From: Croceitalea dokdonensis DOKDO 023
GTDB taxonomy: Bacteria > Bacteroidota > Bacteroidia > Flavobacteriales > Flavobacteriaceae
Assembly: GCF_001306415.1 (NCBI RefSeq)
Contig: NZ_LDJX01000003.1
Coordinates: 186,001-250,000 of the forward strand
Direction: 5' to 3'
DNA length: 64,000 nucleotides
The stretch's first letter is position 1; the number at the start of each line of letters is the position of its first letter. Shown here in pieces: positions 63,332-64,000 of this stretch. The notes under the pieces are model-generated. The model saw only the letters and a list, made by a program, of their open reading frames with translations. It was not told the DNA's origin and did not search any database. A program made the position numbers and the translations under genes.

Positions 63332-63961
63332 TCAAAGGTTCAGCAGTTTACGAAGTTCATTTTTAGTTGTTGAAATCCCGTATAATTTTTCTTCGGGATC
63401 CATGGCTTTCGTATCGCTGAGATTGCCAATATATACCGCATCAAATCCAATATCTTCAATCAATTGCTGAACAATGTGTTTACTTTCCCCATCTTGTGCC
63501 GCAAAGGGTATGGCAAGTCTGTCTTGGGTTCTAAAAGCCCTATCCTTTAGATGCTTGGACTGTATGGTGTTGAAGGCTTTGGCCGTTCTTGCCGTGCTAA
63601 ACTTCATCGCAGTATACTCTGTAGCACAATAATTGGCATCACGAACTTTTTGTGCCATTGCTCCATCGCGCTCAGGGTATGGATTGGTAACATCCAAAAT
63701 GATACTGTCAGCATATTCGCCGGCATAAAGCTCAGCGATTTTATCAATAGCCTTGAAAGGCATGGCCAACACGTATACATCCGCATTTGCTTCAAACGTT
63801 TCCGTTACAGAGCGGGCTTTTGAGTCATGGTTCGCTTCTGCAACCAAACTTCCCAATTCTTCGGGATTTCTGGAGCTGAAGATTACCTCGTGACCTACTT
63901 TTGCCCAATGCTTTCCTAAGTTACCACCTATATTTCCGCTTCCTATGATTCCAATCTTCAT
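63332..63961 (-). CDS. NADPH-dependent F420 reductase-like dinucleotide-binding protein
   Basis: 209 residues. The Rossmann motif MKIGIIGSGNIGGNLGKHW opens the protein, then DVYVLAMPF and LDVTNPY. The pattern is that of the F420H2:NADP oxidoreductase-like (FNO) and NAD(P)-binding reductase family, which in F420-free bacteria has unknown partners. Cytoplasmic; last gene of the window on the minus strand. Confidence 0.82.
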   Translation of the reverse strand: MKIGIIGSGNIGGNLGKHWAKVGHEVIFSSRNPEELGSLVAEANHDSKARSVTETFEANADVYVLAMPFKAIDKIAELYAGEYADSIILDVTNPYPERDGAMAQKVRDANYCATEYTAMKFSTARTAKAFNTIQSKHLKDRAFRTQDRLAIPFAAQDGESKHIVQQLIEDIGFDAVYIGNLSDTKAMDPEEKLYGISTTKNELRKLLNL

Positions 63962-64000
63962 AACTTGTTTTTTCTTTTACGAGTATACAGCTTATGTGCT

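Noticed and set aside
1-64000. CRISPR array
   Set aside because: No series of regularly spaced repeats with unique spacers was seen; the only tandem repeats are the 115-bp pair and the 11-bp pair.
1-64000. rRNA genes
   Set aside because: No stretch resembling conserved 16S, 23S or 5S segments was recognised.

Overview
The window reads as chromosomal DNA of a marine-type member of the Flavobacteriaceae (Bacteroidota). Supporting signs are AT-rich genes, few Shine-Dalgarno sites, fasciclin-domain, DUF4136, DUF4199 and GIN-domain proteins, AraC-type regulators with divergent sensory halves, and Bacteroidetes-style lipoproteins. The genus cannot be fixed from the sequence alone.

Positions 1-14,586 look like the right end of an integrative element. 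It ends in a tyrosine integrase gene and a 43-nt copy of the 3' part of tRNA-Asn(GUU), the scar expected when an element inserts at the anticodon loop. The rest of the element, with the rebuilt tRNA, would lie left of the window. Its main cargo is a one-strand cluster (687-8189) in which three unrelated modules each carry a fused Rieske [2Fe-2S] domain: an FMN/Fe-S glutamate-synthase-type enzyme, a ThDP-dependent pyruvate-oxidase-type enzyme and a ferric-reductase-like membrane protein. Small membrane proteins, an outer-membrane barrel protein and a membrane-anchored protein with a conserved Cys/His motif accompany them, a GltS-like transporter lies upstream and an AraC regulator downstream. 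I infer an electron-transfer pathway in which Rieske domains link soluble enzymes to a membrane haem protein. Next come a decayed alpha-carbonic anhydrase, a DinB/NRDE/YHS/DoxX/ATP-grasp run and a LysE-type exporter. The integrase carries an in-frame stop, so the element may be immobile.

Positions 14,587-16,306 are a scar zone: a 115-bp tandem repeat copying the tRNA end plus a terminator, a fasciclin lipoprotein pseudogene with two in-frame stops, and its intact paralogue.

Positions 16,540-33,502 hold stress and housekeeping genes: PfpI-type amidotransferase, 2-hydroxyacid dehydrogenase, Cys-rich copper-binding-type protein, GH3-type adenylate-forming enzyme, cardiolipin synthase, two SDR enzymes, Dps, DUF3891, DUF3140 and YetF-like proteins, an AraC regulator and a GH15 enzyme. 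Positions 33,626-43,779 hold TerC, two exported putative cysteine hydrolases, PAP2, VOC and fasciclin proteins, and an AraC / response regulator / PAS-kinase set on the minus strand.

Positions 43,780-63,961 continue the stress theme: DUF1328, SRAP, PA2169-type, HVA1/DUF2945, two MscS channels, topoisomerase IB, peroxiredoxin-like, YtxH/holin-X pair, aldehyde dehydrogenase, a large metallophosphoesterase-surface antigen fusion, an HD-Pycsar-effector-like fusion, HPF/RaiA, a deaminase and a dinucleotide-binding reductase. Two copies of a 171-bp element with terminal inverted repeats lie 35 kb apart (24,794 and 60,047). All functions are inferred by reading the translated sequence; no database search was run.
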